DNA from: Imperialibacter roseus | Lineage (GTDB): Bacteria; Bacteroidota; Bacteroidia; Cytophagales; Cyclobacteriaceae | Reading direction: 5' to 3' | Assembly (NCBI RefSeq): GCF_032999765.1 | Contig: NZ_CP136051.1 | Coordinates: forward strand, 3,386,417-3,450,416 | DNA: 64,000 bases | Shown: in pieces, positions 16,137 to 24,973 of the stretch | Layout: every line of letters starts with the position of its first letter | Position numbering within the stretch: position 1 is the stretch's first letter | Notes under the pieces: model-generated | The model's input: the letters and a program-made list of their open reading frames with translations, nothing else | What the model was told of the DNA's origin: nothing | Database searches by the model: none | Made by a program: the position numbers and the translations under genes

Positions 16137-18374
16137 ATGAAAATAGCTTACATAGGTACCTATCCGCCCCGTGAATGCGGCATTGGCACATTCACCTGGG
16201 ATCTTGTGGATGCTATCTCCAGCTCGCCAGACAGCGCCAGCTTTGTTGATGAGGCATTTTTAGTGGCTTTAAACGACCACGATCTACTCTACGCTTACCC
16301 AAAGGAGGTGAAGCTGACAATCCGCCAGGAGCAGCAGGCAGACTACATTGAGGCAGCTAATTTTATCAACTTGAGTGGAGCCGACCTCTGCGTGCTTCAG
16401 CATGAATTTGGGATTTTCGGAGGGCAAAGTGGGGTATATATTCTTCCGCTTCTCCACCGGCTAAAAATGCCGGTGATTGTGACGCTTCATACCATTTTGA
16501 AAGCACCCTCCTACAACGAAAAAGCGATACTAAAGGAAATCTGTAACATGGCCAGTAGGGTGGTTGTCATGAGCCATAAGGCCATCGAGTTTCTTACCAG
16601 TATTTATAATGTGTCGAAAGAAAAGATTGTTTTCATTGAACATGGCGTGCCCGATATTCATTTTGACCATGCGTTAGCCAAGAAAGAGTTCAAGCTGGAA
16701 AGCAAAAAAGTATTGCTGACTTTTGGCTTTCTGGGTCGCAACAAAGGCATAGAGACTGTTATCAAAGCGCTTCCATCGGTGATAAAGGAACATCCTGAAG
16801 TGCTCTACATTGTGCTTGGCAAAACACATCCAAATATCCTGCGTCACTCGGGCGAGGAGTATCGCAATTCCCTTCATTTACTGGTAAAAAGCCTGAAATT
16901 ATCAGACCATGTATTCTTTCTGAACGAGTTCATGGATCCAGATCAGCTCTTCAAATACCTGGCTGCGTGTGATATTTACATTACCCCCTATCTGAATGAA
17001 GCTCAGATCACGAGCGGTACCTTGTCGTTTGCCATGGGTGTAGGCTGCTCGGTGGTTTCAACGCCGTATTGGTATGCCAGTGAGTTACTTGCCGACGGAC
17101 GTGGGCGTCTGTTTGATTTCAATGACTCAGATCAACTTTCTTCCATCCTCAATGAACTACTCGGCCAGCCAGATGTATTGAAAGAGCTCCAACAGAAGGC
17201 CTACGAATATGGCAAGAACATAAGCTGGCCAAAAACAGCAGAAAAATACATTGCGCTGGCCGAAAGCATTCTTGGCGAGCCTTGTCAGTCCATTGACAAA
17301 AAAGAAACGATTATTGATTTGATGCTCCTTCCACCCTTTTCGCTCGCCCACATCAAGCGATTAACGGATGACACAGGCATTATCCAGCACGCAAAGTTTG
17401 GGATTCCGAATCTGAAGGAGGGATATTGCCTCGACGACAACGCCCGGGCTCTGTTGATGGCACTTATGGCCTACAAACAAAAAAAGGATGTCGCTGCGCT
17501 CGAGTTCATGCCCATTTACCTAAGCTACATCCATTACCTGCAAAATGAAGACGGCACATTCAAAAACTTCCTAAGCTTCAATCGCAATTTCATGGATGAA
17601 GTGGGGTCTGAAGACTCCTTCGGCAGGACCATATGGGCACTGGGCTACCTGCTGGGCAATGCGCCCAACGACGCCTACTATCAAACCGGCAGGCTGGTGT
17701 TTTTTGAAGCAGCGTCCAACTTTGAAAACCTAAAATCCATCCGCAGCATTGCCAATACCATGATAGGCATTTGCTACTACCTGAAGAGCAATCCATCCGA
17801 CGATGACATGACTGAGCGGCTACGCAACCTGGCTTATGTGCTGGTCGCACATTACGAAGACAACTGCACGGCAAATTGGCACTGGTTTGAAGCACTGTTG
17901 GCCTACGATAACGGCATTTTGCCACTTTCGCTTCTTCATTCGGCTGAAATACTGAACGACGAAAAAATAAAAAAAGTAGCCCTGGACAGCATGGCCTTCC
18001 TGACGAGCCACACCATGAAAGACGGCTATTTGTCCATTATCGGAAACAGCGAATGGTATCAAAAAGATGGACCACGTTCGGTATACGGCCAGCAACCAAT
18101 TGATGCCCTGGCCATGGTACTCATGTTTCATCAGGCGTTTCACCTGACCAGAGACAAGAAATACCTCAATGAGTTGTATACAGCATTTATGTGGTTCCTG
18201 GGTGAAAATGATCTGCGCATGAGCCTGTATGATTTCGAAACCAAAGGCTGCTGCGATGGCTTCGAAAACTATGGCGTCAACAGGAATCAGGGCGCAGAAA
18301 GCTCTTTGGCCTACCTGATCTCCCACCTGACAGTACTTCAGGCGCACGAGGAGTTTTACAAATCAGATGGATGA
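16137..18374 (+). CDS. GT4 glycosyltransferase fused to an alpha/alpha-toroid domain
   Basis: A 745-residue protein. Residues 1-390 are a GT-B glycosyltransferase of family GT4: MKIAYIGTYPPRECGIGTFT at the N-terminal nucleotide-sugar fold, FIEHGV, LLTFGFLGRNKGIETVIKAL, and a C-terminal acceptor/donor region with ITSGTLSFAMGVG. Residues about 400-745 are helical, with CLDDNARALLMAL and repeated aromatic/acidic helices as in (alpha/alpha)6 toroid glycosidases or epimerases. The ATG of the second GT4 overlaps its stop by 4 bases. With the convergent GH130 it suggests synthesis and phosphorolysis of a mannose-type glycan or glycoside; substrate is inference. Confidence 0.85.
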   Translation: MKIAYIGTYPPRECGIGTFTWDLVDAISSSPDSASFVDEAFLVALNDHDLLYAYPKEVKLTIRQEQQADYIEAANFINLSGADLCVLQHEFGIFGGQSGVYILPLLHRLKMPVIVTLHTILKAPSYNEKAILKEICNMASRVVVMSHKAIEFLTSIYNVSKEKIVFIEHGVPDIHFDHALAKKEFKLESKKVLLTFGFLGRNKGIETVIKALPSVIKEHPEVLYIVLGKTHPNILRHSGEEYRNSLHLLVKSLKLSDHVFFLNEFMDPDQLFKYLAACDIYITPYLNEAQITSGTLSFAMGVGCSVVSTPYWYASELLADGRGRLFDFNDSDQLSSILNELLGQPDVLKELQQKAYEYGKNISWPKTAEKYIALAESILGEPCQSIDKKETIIDLMLLPPFSLAHIKRLTDDTGIIQHAKFGIPNLKEGYCLDDNARALLMALMAYKQKKDVAALEFMPIYLSYIHYLQNEDGTFKNFLSFNRNFMDEVGSEDSFGRTIWALGYLLGNAPNDAYYQTGRLVFFEAASNFENLKSIRSIANTMIGICYYLKSNPSDDDMTERLRNLAYVLVAHYEDNCTANWHWFEALLAYDNGILPLSLLHSAEILNDEKIKKVALDSMAFLTSHTMKDGYLSIIGNSEWYQKDGPRSVYGQQPIDALAMVLMFHQAFHLTRDKKYLNELYTAFMWFLGENDLRMSLYDFETKGCCDGFENYGVNRNQGAESSLAYLISHLTVLQAHEEFYKSDG

Positions 18375-19387
18375 AAGTTGCTATCCTTTCGCCCATTGCC
18401 TGGAGGACGCCCCCAAGAAAATACGGCCCCTGGGAGCAGGTGGCCTCTAATATTGCCGAAGGTCTGTTGAAAAAAGGTATAGACGTGACTCTTTTTGCCA
18501 CGGGCGACTCCACCACCAGTGGTCAACTTGAATCAGTTTGTGAGCATCCCTATGCGGAAGACCAGAGCATTGACCCCAAAGTATGGGAATGCCTGCACAT
18601 CAGCCACCTGATGGAACAGGCATCCTGCTTCGACATCATCCATAACCATTTCGACTTTCTGCCCCTCACCTATTCCAGGCTCATCGACACACCGATGATC
18701 ACCACTATCCACGGGTTTTCTTCGCCAAAAATAGTCCCGGTTTACAAAAAGTATAATGCCTCCACCGCCTACATTTCCATCTCCAACGCCGACCGCCACC
18801 CTGAGCTCGATTACCTCGGCACGATCTACCACGGACTAAATCCGGAAGATTTCACCTTCAAAAAAGACAAGAAGCACTACCTGCTTTACTTCGGTCGCAT
18901 TCATCCGGACAAAGGAGCGCATGCCGCCATCGAAATCGCCCGCCGGGCTGGAGTGCCGCTGATCATGGCCGGGCTTATTCAAGACCAGCAGTACTATGAA
19001 ACGGCTATCAAACCATCGGTTGAGAGCGGCCAGGTGCGCTACCTGGGCAACGTGGGCCCGATTGAACGAAGCAAACTATTGAGCGAGGCCATGGCCTTAT
19101 TACACCCCATCTTTTTCGATGAGCCGTTTGGCTTGAGTGTGGTGGAAGCCATGATGTGCGGCACGCCCGCCATCGCCTACGACAGAGGCAGCATGCCCGA
19201 GTTGATTGTCAATGGGGTAACCGGTTTTTTGGTCAGGGATGTAACGGAGGCTGTCGGGTCGGTGGCACTGCTGGCACAGCTCGACCCCTTGCGATGCAGG
19301 GAGCACGCAAAAACTCACTTCAGCACGGTGACAATGGTGGAGGCCTATATTCGGGCTTATGAAATGGTGTTACACGCTCGCTCCTAA
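18371..19387 (+). CDS. GT4 family glycosyltransferase
   Basis: A 338-residue cytoplasmic GT-B enzyme. The N-terminal fold has MKVAILSPIAWRTPPRKYGP and a GLLKKGIDVTLFATGDS strand-turn; the donor-binding domain has LLYFGRIHPDKGA and the EX7E motif in DEPFGLSVVEAM, followed by GTPAIAYDRGSMPELI, all typical of GT4. It is translationally coupled to the preceding two-domain transferase (4-base overlap). Its stop lies only two bases from the stop of the convergent GH130 gene. A retaining transferase using an NDP-sugar (mannose likely, by family company) is expected. Confidence 0.9.
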   Translation: MKVAILSPIAWRTPPRKYGPWEQVASNIAEGLLKKGIDVTLFATGDSTTSGQLESVCEHPYAEDQSIDPKVWECLHISHLMEQASCFDIIHNHFDFLPLTYSRLIDTPMITTIHGFSSPKIVPVYKKYNASTAYISISNADRHPELDYLGTIYHGLNPEDFTFKKDKKHYLLYFGRIHPDKGAHAAIEIARRAGVPLIMAGLIQDQQYYETAIKPSVESGQVRYLGNVGPIERSKLLSEAMALLHPIFFDEPFGLSVVEAMMCGTPAIAYDRGSMPELIVNGVTGFLVRDVTEAVGSVALLAQLDPLRCREHAKTHFSTVTMVEAYIRAYEMVLHARS

Positions 19388-19389
19388 TC

Positions 19390-20853
19390 CTATCTCTTCT
19401 TCAGCGCATAAAAAAGCTCTTCCATACCCACCACGCCATATGTTGACGCATAGTCAGACACCGCATAGGGCAGAATCAAGCTGGCGTTGTGGATCATAGC
19501 GCCACAAGAGTAGACCACATTGGGCACGTAGCCCTCCCTTTCCTGTTCAAGAGGAGAAAGTAACGGTTCCTCCAGCCTGCCAATCTCTTTTGAAGGATCA
19601 TCCAGATCAAACAAAGAGGCTCCAATGCAATACCGCCGCATAGGGCCAACGCCGTGCGAAATTACCAGCCAGCCCTCTTCGGTCCATATGGGAGAACCAC
19701 AATTACCTATTTGGGTGAACTCCCAGGGAAAACGAGGCTCCTGAATAATGACAGGATTGTTCCAGACAGTGTTTCTGTCGGAGTACATCAAGTAGTTGTT
19801 TACGCCATCCACTCTTGCCAGCATGGCGTATTTGCCTTTTATTTTCTTAGGAAACAGGGCAAGGTTCTTGTTCAGAGCGCCATTGCCGTGCAAGGGCATT
19901 ACCCTAAATCTATAAAAGTCATCGGTTGAGAGGAGCTTTGGAAGAATAGTATGCCCATTGAACGCAGTGTAGGTAGCATAAACTTTTTCGCTCATGTCGT
20001 CGTCTGTAAACCGAACAAACCGGGCATCCTCTATGCCATTGCTTTCCGACTCCGACACCGGAAATAAGACTCTTTCCGAAATATCAGAATCACGTTTGAA
20101 CTCCACATCATAAAACGAATCTGCCAGCCACGTCATCTCTTCAAGAGCCATCCTTCTATCGGCGCTAATGGTGCCATCACTGAGCACCTTGTCGACTGCT
20201 CGTTTCAATGAATAGTATTCAAATTTATCAGCCAAAGCCTCCATAAGGTTGGTAGAATATTTCTCGAGGATACTCATTTCCTGTAGTTTCTTGACAAAAC
20301 GGCTCTTGTCGTACAGCTTCTTATGGGTGATCTCCGGTGTGTCCATATGGCTACCAGTGGTCATTACCTTCATGTCATTGTTCGCATCAAGGATCGCTCG
20401 CCTGAAAACAATAGATGAAATATGCCCCTCTCCCGTAGCCCTGAAAGACAAAATCACCCGTTGCTCACCATTCTCAAGAGAAAACTGGTCGAGGTCGCTG
20501 ATCAGGGAGGGGTTGAAAAAAGCAGCGGATTCGATGGAGTACTCCGACGTGCAATAAGAACCGATGAGCATCTTACGTTCCTCAGAAAGCTGCACATAGT
20601 CGATTTCCATAGCCTCAATTACTTTTCGGATATTGTCGCAATGCTTGAAAAAAATCCTCGAGATATTACGGTGCCGGCTCGCAAATTCACGCAAGGTTTG
20701 CTCCAGGGCAATGCCCACCTGCTTTTCGTCCAGGGTCATTACCCTGCCGACTAGTTTTTGGGTACGTCCGTCACCGTTAACAAAAAACCTTGCCACGACT
20801 TTGCTTGAGTCGGGCATGAATTTTACATTTTTCCTTACAACAGAAACTCGCAT
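19390..20853 (-). CDS. GH130 family phosphorylase/hydrolase, long form
   Basis: A 487-residue protein from the ATG at 20853 (MRVSVVRKNVKF); an in-frame ATG at 20892 would add 13 unlikely residues. About 170 extra N-terminal residues precede the five-bladed propeller, which shows GIEDARFVRFTDD (the GH130 acidic motif), TAFNGHTILPKLL, LARVDGVNNYL and GNCGSPIWTEEGWLVISHG. GH130 enzymes phosphorolyse or hydrolyse beta-mannosides. It converges on the GT4 pair with a two-base gap, so one locus could make and recycle the same mannoside. No signal peptide, so cytoplasmic. Exact linkage cannot be read from sequence. Confidence 0.85.
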   Translation of the reverse strand: MRVSVVRKNVKFMPDSSKVVARFFVNGDGRTQKLVGRVMTLDEKQVGIALEQTLREFASRHRNISRIFFKHCDNIRKVIEAMEIDYVQLSEERKMLIGSYCTSEYSIESAAFFNPSLISDLDQFSLENGEQRVILSFRATGEGHISSIVFRRAILDANNDMKVMTTGSHMDTPEITHKKLYDKSRFVKKLQEMSILEKYSTNLMEALADKFEYYSLKRAVDKVLSDGTISADRRMALEEMTWLADSFYDVEFKRDSDISERVLFPVSESESNGIEDARFVRFTDDDMSEKVYATYTAFNGHTILPKLLSTDDFYRFRVMPLHGNGALNKNLALFPKKIKGKYAMLARVDGVNNYLMYSDRNTVWNNPVIIQEPRFPWEFTQIGNCGSPIWTEEGWLVISHGVGPMRRYCIGASLFDLDDPSKEIGRLEEPLLSPLEQEREGYVPNVVYSCGAMIHNASLILPYAVSDYASTYGVVGMEELFYALKKR

Positions 20854-21071
20854 GATGATAAACGTTTGGTAAAACTCAAAATTGATGAACACCGAAGGTG
20901 CAGAGGGGGAGCGAGCTGGAATGGTACCCGATTCTCGTGCAGATGAATCTACCGGAAGGTACCACTAAAAGCGGGATAAATAGAGGCTCGGTTACATTTC
21001 ATTTGGCATCAAAATATCCCTTTCAAAAACTCGCCAGTTTTGCCAACCAATCAAAATCATTCTTCGGATTG
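20854..21071. other. Gene-free stretch upstream of GH130
   Basis: No credible gene. It should hold the GH130 promoter (minus strand), but no clean TAnnTTTG with a partner element was found. It runs into the structured element at 21072. Confidence 0.4.
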
Positions 21072-21164
21072 CCATGCGTGAGGGATAGCAGCGGAAAGCC
21101 CGGAACCGCCAGTGGGCGGTGAGGACTTGGAGCGGATAGCCCGACCCCCGCCAAAACAGGTCGG
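21072..21164. repeat. Structured extragenic element
   Basis: Contains two 13-base near-copies, AGCGGAAAGCCCG (21090-21102) and AGCGGATAGCCCG (21131-21143), around a hairpin ACCGCC-agtg-GGCGGT (21105-21120), and a second inverted pair CCGACC/GGTCGG (21141-21146 and 21159-21164). From memory, GCGTGAGGGATAG...GGAGCGGATAGCCCGACC-type elements recur between genes in Bacteroidota genomes; that recollection needs a search. Short antisense frames across it are not genes. Confidence 0.5.
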
Positions 21165-21266
21165 TTACTTTCAAGCGGAACATGGCTGGCGGGGGGCACG
21201 CCCAAAAAAAGAAAGAGTAAATAGCAATACAGACAATTGTTAGCCAGAAAGGTGTACCCTGGAAAA

Positions 21267-21314
21267 ATTAAAGAGGTTACTTTCTGCGGAAGCGCAGAGA
21301 GTAACCTCTTTAAT
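21267..21314 (-). terminator. Long hairpin terminator for the FISUMP gene
   Basis: A 22-bp stem with one G-T pair (21267-21288 with 21293-21314) and a 4-base loop. On the minus strand it is followed by TTTTT, 46 bases past the stop of the FISUMP gene, as expected for an intrinsic terminator. The stem is unusually long. Confidence 0.75.
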
Positions 21315-21360
21315 GCAAGTCGCCGGTTATTTGGCTTCGAAAGGCTATAAAAAAGACCAA

Positions 21361-21924
21361 CTACGCCTTCAGGCAACGAACAGAAAGGCCATCTTTCTTT
21401 TCGTAGTAGCTTCTGTTCACGTGGGCGTTGTCGTATTCCATGATGTAGCTCCAGGCGAGCTTTTTGCTTTCTTCGGCGGGTGTCCACCAGTAGCCTATGC
21501 TGCCCCTGTCCATAAAGGAGCAGTCGTCGTCGCACAGGCCGCCGGGTTTGGCGTTGAACCCCGCCTCATTGGTGGCACCGTCGTTGGGTGCCTTCCACAG
21601 CTCAGTTGACTTGAGAATGGCGCCGGCCGTTAAATGTCCCCCCACGGTTTGCAGGAGCAGTTTCCAGTCGTTGTCGCCGGCGATTCGGAAGCCCTCCGGG
21701 GCTAGTCCCCTGGGGTCGACCAGGGCATACCAGTTGTAGAGCTTGCCATACAGCTTGCCCATTTCAGGGTCATTGTTGTAGTAACACCAGGCCCCGGTGG
21801 TGAGGCGATCCCACTCGTCGGTGTCGGTTACCTCGGGGATGGGGTCACCGTTGCGATATGTGTCTACGTCCAGGTTGTCGGCCATCCATATCTGGTTACC
21901 GATTTTCACCAATTTGAATTCCAT
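21361..21924 (-). CDS. FISUMP domain protein
   Basis: A 187-residue single domain of the Fibrobacter succinogenes major paralogous type: IGNQIWMADNLDVDTY at the start, LYNWYALVDPRGLAPEGFRI, W-rich SIGYWWTPAEES, and the closing DGLSVRCLKA. FISUMP domains are usually on exported proteins of Bacteroidota and Fibrobacteres and resemble formylglycine-generating/C-type lectin folds; their role is unknown. This copy has no signal peptide. It lies 73 bases downstream of the DUF6090-like gene on the same strand and ends before a strong hairpin. Confidence 0.85.
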   Translation of the reverse strand: MEFKLVKIGNQIWMADNLDVDTYRNGDPIPEVTDTDEWDRLTTGAWCYYNNDPEMGKLYGKLYNWYALVDPRGLAPEGFRIAGDNDWKLLLQTVGGHLTAGAILKSTELWKAPNDGATNEAGFNAKPGGLCDDDCSFMDRGSIGYWWTPAEESKKLAWSYIMEYDNAHVNRSYYEKKDGLSVRCLKA

Positions 21925-21997
21925 GGTTCGGGCAATTAGTATGTCGATAAAAAATTTGTTAGGCTATAATAGCTGTATGCCAAACAAAAAACAATAG

Positions 21998-22693
21998 CTA
22001 TTTGATGGTATCAAGCACCAAAGCGTCAGTATCCATACTACCGTCGGCTAAAAAAAGATCAATTTCTTTCAGACATCTGGGGTATTTCTCTAGTAGCAAC
22101 TGCTCCGACAATTGCATATACGTGCCCAACGTTCGCTGAAAGCTGTGGAAATCATTCTTCCTGCCATTTCCAATATTTCTCAGGTCACTGATTAACAGGT
22201 TGTCTATGCCGGCTACCTTTTCCTGAAGATCACAAGATTCGTTAATTACGTACAAGAGATTAAAATCGATTGATGACAATATGGAAGAATTGAGGCTCGT
22301 TTTCCACGCCACTTCAGGCAAGCCAAGCAATTCGATTTCTATATCAAGCCTACCTTTCGCTAGCAGTAAGTCCGGGAATTGCGCCTGAAGGGAATCAAAT
22401 TGACTACTGGAGCCTAAGAATGTCATATTATCATCCACCAATGGAAGGTAAGCATTCAAAAAGTCGAGTTGACGTGCGTTAACTTGAACTAGCGTATCCA
22501 TGGCAGACTGATTTCTTGCTACTTCACTTCGAATATTTTTCAAAGCCACCTCTGCTATTTGCTGCTCCCGCCTGTTACCCGCCCAGTTGTTAAGCCAAAA
22601 GGCTATCAGCACACCCAAAACCACTCCTGCAAATCCAAGGACGTGGTTCAACCATTCAATTTTGCCAGATGTGCTCTTTTTCTTTTTTGCCAT
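21998..22693 (-). CDS. DUF6090-like membrane-anchored protein
   Basis: A 231-residue protein from the ATG at 22693 (MAKKKKSTSGK); a start at 22753 would add 20 residues of unlikely sequence. A short basic N-terminus is followed by one transmembrane helix (about 14-34, VLGFAGVVLGVLIAFWLNNW) and NRREQQ, the signature order of DUF6090-type proteins (membrane helix ending in NNW, then a helical domain). The remaining 190 residues are helical and charged. Precedes the FISUMP gene on the same strand. Function unknown. Confidence 0.65.
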   Translation of the reverse strand: MAKKKKSTSGKIEWLNHVLGFAGVVLGVLIAFWLNNWAGNRREQQIAEVALKNIRSEVARNQSAMDTLVQVNARQLDFLNAYLPLVDDNMTFLGSSSQFDSLQAQFPDLLLAKGRLDIEIELLGLPEVAWKTSLNSSILSSIDFNLLYVINESCDLQEKVAGIDNLLISDLRNIGNGRKNDFHSFQRTLGTYMQLSEQLLLEKYPRCLKEIDLFLADGSMDTDALVLDTIK

Positions 22694-22785
22694 AAAACGA
22701 AAGTCTCGCTTTAAATTTATCAACCCTGTGGGAGGAAAACAACCCGGGGGCACATTGCTATTGGCTGACGGAAAAAAACGAAAAA

Positions 22786-22802
22786 CCCGGCCAGCGGCCG
22801 GG
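22786..22802. terminator. Bidirectional intrinsic terminator
   Basis: CCCGGCC-agc-GGCCGGG stem with T-rich tails on both strands (TCTTTTTA on plus; TTTTTCG then a run of T on minus). It lies 38 bases past the stop of the collagen-stub lipoprotein gene (minus). Confidence 0.85.
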
Positions 22803-22839
22803 TCTTTTTAATACCGGAATTCATTATCCATACACCTGC

Positions 22840-23394
22840 TTATTCCGGCCGTTCGGATATAACGTAGCCAGTGGGTATTTCCTTGTCTGGCAGGTTAAAT
22901 GTTTCTTTTACAGCATTATAGTCGCTATAGTCCATCCGGCCGGTAAACTGGCCAGGCACCACCACTACCCTGGCCAGCCAGTTGTCGAGAAACGGCGAGC
23001 CGAGATTGTCGAGGTTGAAATCAGAATCGAGGAATACCCTGGCGTCGAACTTGGTGAAGTCGAAGTTGTACTGCAGAAAGCCGAAGTCGGTGATCATAGA
23101 CTGTGGCAACAGGCGCCATACCTCAGTGCCGTCATCGAGTGTATCCCAAAGCAGGTAAACCAATACCACATCTGAATCCAATGCCGTGAATCCATCGGGG
23201 TACTCGAGAAGAACACCATAATCGGGCGATTCAAAGTCGAACACGAATTCAAACACATACGCTTCCTCGCCATCTTTTCCGTCGACACCATCATAACCAT
23301 CGAACCCCTGTGGGCCGGGAGGGCCCTCCGGACCTACGCATGACTGACCGATAAGGAGCATAGCAACAAAGGCGGAGTAAATGAGCTTTTTCAT
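22840..23394 (-). CDS. Lipoprotein with short collagen-like stub
   Basis: A 184-residue protein. The signal peptide ends in LIGQSC (Cys19, lipobox), followed immediately by about eight Gly-x-y triplets (GPEGPPGPQGFDGYDG...), then an acidic, aromatic-rich globular part with no family I recognise. Such lipoproteins with a short collagen stub are frequent in Bacteroidota and sit at the cell surface or periplasm. The stub is too short for a stable triple helix by itself. It is divergently transcribed from the SMP-30 gene. Confidence 0.8.
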   Translation of the reverse strand: MKKLIYSAFVAMLLIGQSCVGPEGPPGPQGFDGYDGVDGKDGEEAYVFEFVFDFESPDYGVLLEYPDGFTALDSDVVLVYLLWDTLDDGTEVWRLLPQSMITDFGFLQYNFDFTKFDARVFLDSDFNLDNLGSPFLDNWLARVVVVPGQFTGRMDYSDYNAVKETFNLPDKEIPTGYVISERPE

Positions 23395-23470
23395 ATCTTT
23401 AGATTTTTTGGTTCATACTGACAATAAGCCAAAGATTGTTCCAAAAAATATTTTTAAACGACTTTCCTTT

Positions 23471-23478
23471 TACCTTTG
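23471..23478 (+). promoter_or_regulatory. Candidate Bacteroidota -7 element
   Basis: TACCTTTG is a full match to TAnnTTTG, 15 bases before the ATG of the SMP-30 gene; the -33 side is only a T-run near 23451. It would give a leader of about ten bases. Confidence 0.45.
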
Positions 23479-23493
23479 AGGCAAAACCAGATC

Positions 23494-24381
23494 ATGAAAA
23501 AGACCCTAATCTACTTAAACAGCCTATTTTTCATCCTTTTTTCCTGCAGCGAAAAAAAATCGGAAGAACTCTTTAAGAGCACCGACTTCACTGCCGAAAA
23601 CCTTTTCACCAACAACATTGAGGGGCCGGCCTTTGATGCCGAAGGCAACTTGTATGTTGTCAACTTTGGAGAAGACGGTACCATTGGCAAGGTGGATAGC
23701 GAAGGCAATGCATCGCTCTTTTTGACCCTGCCCGAGGGCAGCACGGCCAACAGCATCAAATTTGGCGAAGACGGCACCATGTACCTAGCCGACTACACGG
23801 GCCACAATGTGCTGGCGGTTGACATGGCCACCAAAGCGGTCTCAACCTTTGCCCACAACGACGACTTCAATCAGCCCAACGACCTCTGCATCGACAGCCG
23901 AGGCAGACTCTACGCCTCCGACCCCAACTGGGGAGACAAAACCGGGCAGATTTGGAGAGTTGATACCGATGGCAGCACCGTTTTACTCGACAGCGCCATG
24001 GGCACCACCAATGGCATTGAGCTGAGCCCCGATGAAAAGACGCTGTATGTAAATGAAAGTGTGCAGTTGAAAATATGGGCGTTTGATGTGGATGCCAATG
24101 GAGATATTTCCAATAAAAGAGAATTTGCCTCCTTCGACGATTTTGGGTTTGATGGCATGAAATGCGACAAGGAGGGCAATCTGTACGTGGCCAGGTATGG
24201 CAAAGGAGTCATCGCTGTATTGAGTCCCGCCGGCGAATTGATAAGGGAAGTAGCACTTACAGGCAAAAAGTGCAGCAACCTGGTTTTTGGTGGCGCCGAT
24301 GGCAAAACCGTTTTCGTGACCCTACAGGACAGAAAAGGAATGGAGAAGTTCCAGAACGACATTCCAGGCAAGGGTTACTAA
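23494..24381 (+). CDS. SMP-30/gluconolactonase-like lipoprotein
   Basis: A 295-residue protein from the ATG at 23494, chosen because MKKTLIYLNSLFFILFSC gives a clean lipoprotein signal (Cys18). The rest is a six-bladed propeller of the SMP-30/LRE type: NIEGPAFDAEGNLYVVNF, NSIKFGEDGTMYLADY, QPNDLCIDSRGRLYASDP, TTNGIELSPDEKTLYVNE and FDGMKCDKEGNLYVARYG, where the E, N and D of the metal site recur. It would hydrolyse a lactone or ester outside the cytoplasm; substrate unknown. Four bases separate it from the VOC gene, so they are probably co-transcribed. Confidence 0.88.
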   Translation: MKKTLIYLNSLFFILFSCSEKKSEELFKSTDFTAENLFTNNIEGPAFDAEGNLYVVNFGEDGTIGKVDSEGNASLFLTLPEGSTANSIKFGEDGTMYLADYTGHNVLAVDMATKAVSTFAHNDDFNQPNDLCIDSRGRLYASDPNWGDKTGQIWRVDTDGSTVLLDSAMGTTNGIELSPDEKTLYVNESVQLKIWAFDVDANGDISNKREFASFDDFGFDGMKCDKEGNLYVARYGKGVIAVLSPAGELIREVALTGKKCSNLVFGGADGKTVFVTLQDRKGMEKFQNDIPGKGY

Positions 24382-24385
24382 ACAA

Positions 24386-24790
24386 ATGACACAGCTGCTG
24401 AAACACATTGCCCTGGTGGTGGCCGACTACGACGAGGCCATCGAGTTTTATACAAAAAAGCTTCGCTTCACCCTAGTGGAAGACACCCGCCTGAGCGAAA
24501 CCAAAAGGTGGGTGCTGGTGGCACCGCCAGGCGGAGCCGATGGTTGTCTGCTGTTGCTGGCCAAGGCCGCCAGCGAGGAACAGCAAACCAGGGTTGGTAA
24601 CCAAACTGGCGGCCGGGTGTTCTTATTCCTGCACACGGATAGCTTCCAAAAAGACTATCAAAACCTGCTTGACCAGGGCATCAAAATCGTTCGTGAGCCT
24701 TCGCAAGAGGCATACGGCACAGTGGCAGTTTTTGCTGATTTGTATGGTAATTTGTGGGATTTGATTGAGACAGGCTCCTCCGGTGGCTGA
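24386..24790 (+). CDS. VOC family (glyoxalase-like) protein
   Basis: A 134-residue cytoplasmic protein with two beta-alpha-beta-beta-beta modules: HIALVVADYDEAIEFYTKKL starts the first and GGRVFLFLHTDSFQKDYQNL the second; FADLYGNLWDLIE closes with the usual Glu metal ligand, and H7 is a likely second. Glyoxalases, dioxygenases and antibiotic-binding proteins share this fold, so the reaction cannot be named. It follows the SMP-30 gene after four bases. Its stop codon lies inside a 53-bp repeat that recurs at 25097. Confidence 0.88.
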   Translation: MTQLLKHIALVVADYDEAIEFYTKKLRFTLVEDTRLSETKRWVLVAPPGGADGCLLLLAKAASEEQQTRVGNQTGGRVFLFLHTDSFQKDYQNLLDQGIKIVREPSQEAYGTVAVFADLYGNLWDLIETGSSGG

Positions 24791-24831
24791 CGGCTCCACC
24801 GCACCAGGCCTGCTGGCCGTACCGACGCCTG
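24779..24831 (+). repeat. 53-bp direct repeat, copy A
   Basis: Differs from copy B at 25097-25149 at three positions. It contains GGCC-tgct-GGCC inside an outer CCAGGC/GCCTGG pair, so each copy can fold. It overlaps the last codons and stop of the VOC gene. Confidence 0.85.
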
Positions 24832-24892
24832 GCCAATCTGGGGGCACTTTCCTGCAGGATGTGGCTTCACCAGCATCCTTTGGGTATTACGC

Positions 24893-24927
24893 CCTTTCAG
24901 GGCTTGGAGGTAGGCAAGCCCTGAAGG
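24893..24927. repeat. Extragenic hairpin
   Basis: TTCAGGGCTT (24896-24905) pairs with AAGCCCTGAA (24916-24925), extendable by two G-C pairs past a bulged T. Its left arm and flank (CGCCCTTTCAGGGCTT) occur again near 25009. Confidence 0.7.
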
Positions 24928-24973
24928 AGTCTAATATCGATGGGTTGGGTGGAGCCCGACGCAAAACAAAAGG

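Noticed and set aside
21023-21535. A minus-strand gene across the extragenic element
   Set aside because: It overlaps the FISUMP gene in another frame, crosses the long terminator hairpin, and reads structured repeat sequence.
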